From: Verrucomicrobiota bacterium
GTDB lineage: Bacteria > Verrucomicrobiota > Verrucomicrobiae > Chthoniobacterales > UBA10450
Direction: 5' to 3'
Assembly: GCA_003219495.1 (NCBI GenBank)
Contig: QHOZ01000067.1
Coordinates: 1 to 8,915, forward strand
DNA: 8,915 nt
Position numbers and translations under genes: made by a program. Shown here piece after piece: positions 6,168 to 8,915 of the stretch; within the stretch, counting starts at the first letter, position 1, and each line of letters starts with the position of its first letter. A model generated the notes under the pieces. That model was not told the origin of the DNA, searched no databases, and saw nothing but the letters and a program-made list of their open reading frames with translations.

Positions 6168-6508
6168 GCTCGCGCGCGTTCATACTCATTCTCGGCTGGC
6201 TCCTCACGTTTGTGGCGGGGCAGCTTCTTTTCAAACGCGCGATGGATTCATCGACCGCGCGCGGATTTAAAAATCGCCGAACAATCATCACCTTGAGCGC
6301 CGGCATTGCCGTGATGACGATTTCGTTCCTGCTCAATCTCGGTCTGCTGCAACGTTTCGATTTGAGTTATCTCTACCCGTTTCAAGGTTCGAGCATCGTC
6401 ATCATCATGCTGCTCGCGGCGGTCCTGTTGAAGGAACGCTTAACGCCGCGATTGATCATCGGCACGTTGCTGATCACCGCCGGCGTGGTGCTTGTCTCAA
6501 TCAGTTAA
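6164..6508 (+). CDS. Small DMT/SMR-type four-helix membrane protein (ArnE/ArnF-like subunit 2)
   Basis: A 114-aa protein from GTG 6164, chosen because of the GGAGG seven nucleotides upstream and the GTGA overlap with subunit 1. The same frame is open back to 5795, but that upstream part reads as a shadow of subunit 1. Four hydrophobic segments lie at about 5-22, 42-61, 68-88 and 94-112. TM1 reads GWLLTFVAGQLLFKRAM; the AGQ-x-x-x-K pattern is like ArnE/ArnF (from memory VAGQLCQKQA), with Gln 20 where EmrE-type pumps carry Glu. LLQRFDLSYLYPFQGSSIVI and KERLTPRLIIGTLLITAGVV are typical of the DMT superfamily. With subunit 1 (Glu in TM1) it probably forms a heterodimer with unequal TM1 residues. 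Its end overlaps the convergent arginase-like gene by 12 nt. Confidence 0.85.
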   Translation: MSSRAFILILGWLLTFVAGQLLFKRAMDSSTARGFKNRRTIITLSAGIAVMTISFLLNLGLLQRFDLSYLYPFQGSSIVIIMLLAAVLLKERLTPRLIIGTLLITAGVVLVSIS

Positions 6509-7276
6509 CGCCGGCCACAAACGTTCCACCGCGGCGTGAGTGCTCCGGATTCGATCGGCGGACGGCGGCTCGATTTTCGGATGGTCCCAGGTCGAAGCGA
6601 ACTTTTGTTTCCAGCGCGCGTACTTTGGCTCGGAGTACAGGCCGCAAATATCGCCGCCAACGATTCGCGCGCTCTCGCGCAATTTCCCGAGCGCCCATTC
6701 AAGATCCGCAACTTCGAAGCGGCCGTTCTCCCAATTCGTGGCCGCATCTTCAGCGCGTAAACAATCCAGATCGATCGTGACGTACACATTGGTGTCGCGA
6801 AGATTCGCTGCGAACATTTCGAATTGATCGCGCCAATTCTCGCGCAGGATCGCCCCCGGACGTTGTCGATCTTTCGCGTCGCGATCGTCCGCCCACGGAT
6901 GAACTCGGAGCCGGCCGGAGCGCTGATCTTTGCGGTTCGCGAAAATATTATGCGGCCACCAGCATTCGAAATTTCCGCAGCCCCAAATCGCGACGCATTG
7001 CACGTTTGGAAGCTCGAGCGCGCGATTGATCCAACCGCCGCATGCCCATTTCGGCGGCGTCGTGGCCCAGTCGGGATGATTGTCGAACGAAACGAGAACG
7101 AACGGCTCAGGAACGCGACGAATCAACACGCCGCTCACATAATGAAAATCTCCCGAGCCGTAGAGCGTGAACGGCGCAAGGCGCGATTCGATTTCGCGAT
7201 AGAAACTTTCGACGATCCGCCCCGGCGCGCAAAAACGAAGTCGCGGTCCCCATTCACGCGCATCGAGCGCCGGCAA
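6497..7276 (-). CDS. Arginase/ureohydrolase-fold metallohydrolase-like protein
   Basis: 259 aa from the TTG at 7276; coding signal appears to extend further upstream (to about 7333) without an ATG, GTG or TTG. Ureohydrolase metal-site motifs occur in order: GSGDFH (His45, matching GGDH), SFDNHPD (Asp65, His67, Asp69, matching DAHxD) and TIDLDCL (Asp169, Asp171, matching SxDxDxxDP). All six Mn ligands are therefore present. The later strand, which in arginase is LDIMEVNP with the guanidinium-binding Glu, reads GDICGLYS here, so that Glu is missing. The first motif is also changed (GSGDFHY). A binuclear metal hydrolase on a non-guanidino or unusual substrate fits best; the deacetylase branch of the superfamily is less likely. 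It lies downstream of the membrane-TPR gene on the same strand with almost no gap and is probably co-transcribed. Confidence 0.85.
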   Translation of the reverse strand: MPALDAREWGPRLRFCAPGRIVESFYREIESRLAPFTLYGSGDFHYVSGVLIRRVPEPFVLVSFDNHPDWATTPPKWACGGWINRALELPNVQCVAIWGCGNFECWWPHNIFANRKDQRSGRLRVHPWADDRDAKDRQRPGAILRENWRDQFEMFAANLRDTNVYVTIDLDCLRAEDAATNWENGRFEVADLEWALGKLRESARIVGGDICGLYSEPKYARWKQKFASTWDHPKIEPPSADRIRSTHAAVERLWPALTD

Positions 7277-7338
7277 ATCGATTGGCCCATTTCGCCACGC
7301 GTCGTCGAGATTAAGATGAATCGCGCGGTTCAGAAAAA

Positions 7339-8769
7339 CTAGGGCCGGCCGCGCGATTGGAATCGGTTGTCGCTTTGCTTCGCGACGCGGAGATTTTCCG
7401 CTGCCTCGGTCAGGTTCGGATCGATGCGCAGCGCTTCTTCATATTGCACGATCGCTTCCGAACTGCGGCCCTGGCGAAGCAACAAACTCCCGAGATTGCT
7501 GCGAACATCGGCGCGCTTCGGATCGAGATTGGCGGCGGCACGATAATGCGCTTCGGCGTTTATGACGTCACCTTTATCAAACAGGGCAGTTGCGAGCTCT
7601 GAGTGCGCGTCGGCTAATTTCGGATCGATCTCCAGGGCGCGTTGATATTGCGCAATCGCGGCATCGGTTTCGCCGCGCTTATCAAGAAAGGCGCCATAAG
7701 TATAATGGAGCCGCGCTTCTTTTGAATTCCGTCGGACCGCTTGCTCGTATTGCGCGCGTGCTTCATCCGGACGACCGAGCCGTTCGAGCACGTAAGCGTA
7801 GCCGGAGCGCACGTCGGCCGAGTTCGGATCTATCTCCAATGCGCGTTCGTAATATTTTTTGGCGTCATCGAGTTTCGATTTCCCCATGTAAAGCGTGGCG
7901 AGATTGATCAGAGCTTTCACGTAGTCGGGGTCAATGCGCAGAGTGGCGTTGTATTCTTTTTCCGCTTCATCGGCGCGGCCGTGCAGCTGCAACGCCGCAG
8001 CGTAATTGTAGTGAGCGCGAGCGCTTTGCGGTAGATCAGCTGCTACGCGTGCGCTTCGCTCAACCGGCGGCCCGGCATAATAAACTTTGCCCAACCACAT
8101 TGCGCTGAGCGGAAAAACAAACGCGATCGCCCATTTTGTGCCGTGCATTGCCCAGCTCGGCAGTAAACCACCGAGCTGCACATCCGCGGTTCCGCCTTCC
8201 AGCCCAAGCGACGCGCGCGTCGATTTCTCGCGGACTTTCCAAATAAAACCGTCGTAATAAAAATGGAGAAGACCGGAAGCGGCCACGAGACCGGTGAGAA
8301 TGCGCGTGAGCGTTTCCATTCCAAGGGACGAATTAAGGTAACCGCTCCGGCGAAAGATGAAGCGCATGAAACCGCCGATGGAGCTGTCTTTCTCTACGCG
8401 ATTGCGGTTGTAGATCCAAACGATCGAGAGGTATTGCACGTCATGAAACACTTCGAACAGCGCGATGCCGGCGAGAATGTTCGTCACGCCGTTGTTGCAG
8501 TACCACCAAAAGGCGATGCTCGTCGCGAAGAGCGCGACCTTGACTGGATTTTGCGGATGTCCCGAAATCCACGCGCGCGCGAAATTTCCGAGCCAGAGAA
8601 TTCCGACGCCGACTGCCGCGAACAAAAGCCCTTGTTGGAGCGCATGAACTCCGATGGGTGAAATAAAAGGAAGCCCGCAACCGTACAATCCCTCAAGCGT
8701 GTCGGCCATTCGCGCCGGCGACAAAATCACTCCCGCGGCAAACCAGATCGCGCACATCGCGAAATCCAA
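7339..8769 (-). CDS. Polytopic membrane protein with six C-terminal TPR repeats (downstream part of an interrupted gene)
   Basis: 476 aa from a TTG at 8769. The N-terminal half has hydrophobic segments at about 3-20, 45-62, 78-120, 152-171 and 211-228, so it is an integral membrane protein. Histidine/aromatic motifs lie in or near these: ALFEVFHDVQYLSIVWIYNR (103-122) and LLHFYYDGFIWKVREKS (167-183). I recall similar motifs in uncharacterised bacterial membrane proteins but cannot name a family. The C-terminal half carries six 34-residue TPRs (about 247-283, 284-317, 318-351, 352-385, 386-419, 420-453), each with the ALEIDP or similar ending, for protein-protein contact. The TTG is unlikely to be the true start: the same frame continues as coding upstream of an in-frame TAG (8833-8835) to the window edge. 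The first ATG is four codons further in. Confidence 0.8.
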   Translation of the reverse strand: MDFAMCAIWFAAGVILSPARMADTLEGLYGCGLPFISPIGVHALQQGLLFAAVGVGILWLGNFARAWISGHPQNPVKVALFATSIAFWWYCNNGVTNILAGIALFEVFHDVQYLSIVWIYNRNRVEKDSSIGGFMRFIFRRSGYLNSSLGMETLTRILTGLVAASGLLHFYYDGFIWKVREKSTRASLGLEGGTADVQLGGLLPSWAMHGTKWAIAFVFPLSAMWLGKVYYAGPPVERSARVAADLPQSARAHYNYAAALQLHGRADEAEKEYNATLRIDPDYVKALINLATLYMGKSKLDDAKKYYERALEIDPNSADVRSGYAYVLERLGRPDEARAQYEQAVRRNSKEARLHYTYGAFLDKRGETDAAIAQYQRALEIDPKLADAHSELATALFDKGDVINAEAHYRAAANLDPKRADVRSNLGSLLLRQGRSSEAIVQYEEALRIDPNLTEAAENLRVAKQSDNRFQSRGRP

Positions 8770-8835
8770 ACGCCGGGTCAGCGCGGCAAACGAGCGGGTC
8801 TTTGCATCGTAAATTCGACCGAATCCATAGGTCTA

Positions 8836-8913
8836 CATCATTCCGTGCCAGACGCCCCACATGAACACGATCATCACAACCGGGTTTGTTTTTGTGTCCC
8901 AAAAATAAAACCC
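8836..8913 (-). pseudogene. Upstream coding remnant of the membrane-TPR gene, cut off by an in-frame TAG and the window edge
   Basis: In the phase of the membrane-TPR gene, 26 codons before the TAG (8833-8835) read as membrane-protein sequence: GFYFWDTKTNPVVMIVFM, then WGVWHGMM and the stop. After the stop the phase continues TYGFGRIYDAKTRSFAALTR into the TTG-initiated frame. The hydrophobic stretch with a W-G-x-W-H-G motif recalls the histidine-containing region of MBOAT-type acyltransferases, but one short motif is not enough to assign that family. The gene's true 5' end lies beyond position 8915. A CAG-to-TAG (Gln) or TGG-to-TAG (Trp) change, or a sequencing error, would explain the break. 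Confidence 0.65.
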
Positions 8914-8915
8914 AA

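Noticed and set aside
7400..8050. Repeated DNA segments of about 102 nt
   Set aside because: They are the coding sequence of consecutive TPR motifs; the similarity is at protein level, not a CRISPR array or tandem DNA repeat.
8693..8902. Separate small leftward gene of about 69 residues before the TPR gene
   Set aside because: It is in another phase from the membrane-TPR frame, is Arg/Asp-rich without motifs, and the true phase gives a membrane segment with WGVWHG over the same bases.

Overview
The window looks like chromosomal DNA from a PVC-group bacterium, most likely Verrucomicrobia (Spartobacteria/Chthoniobacterales-like). This rests on the moderately GC-rich, CG/GATCG-rich coding style, on a bL28 protein with the longer middle segment I remember from Chlamydia-type bL28, and on several large uncharacterised proteins whose style I associate with Verrucomicrobia. 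It is inference, not a database match. I see no phage genes, transposases, CRISPR arrays, tRNAs or rRNAs.

Left part (1-3045). A 5'-complete, 3'-truncated Gfo/Idh/MocA-type oxidoreductase runs leftward off the edge. Divergent from it is rpmB (bL28), which ends in a small hairpin. Converging on rpmB is a 547-residue uncharacterised protein with an Arg/Pro/Gly-rich head, a globular middle and an Ala/Glu/Lys-rich tail.

Middle part (3046-6508, all rightward). acpP is followed by a 63-nt imperfect hairpin, then a compact run: MscS-type channel, GNAT/BioF2-like acyltransferase, and two small four-helix DMT/SMR transporter subunits. MscS overlaps the acyltransferase by 11 nt, and the two transporter genes overlap by 4 nt with a clear Shine-Dalgarno. 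The run looks like one envelope-related transcription unit. The acyltransferase frame is interrupted by a single in-frame TGA.

Right part (6497-8915, all leftward). A protein with the ureohydrolase (arginase) fold signature lies downstream of a membrane-TPR protein whose 5' end is outside the window. The membrane-TPR frame is also interrupted by one in-frame stop (TAG), with coding sequence continuing on both sides of it.

The most interesting points are the two single-base nonsense interruptions; an oxidoreductase that keeps the Rossmann motif but lacks every classical Gfo/Idh catalytic residue; an arginase-fold protein that keeps all six metal ligands but lacks the guanidinium-binding Glu, and whose coding signal extends upstream of any normal start codon; the acpP-mscS hairpin; and the membrane-TPR protein with conserved-looking His motifs. 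I found no clear new defence or mobile system.
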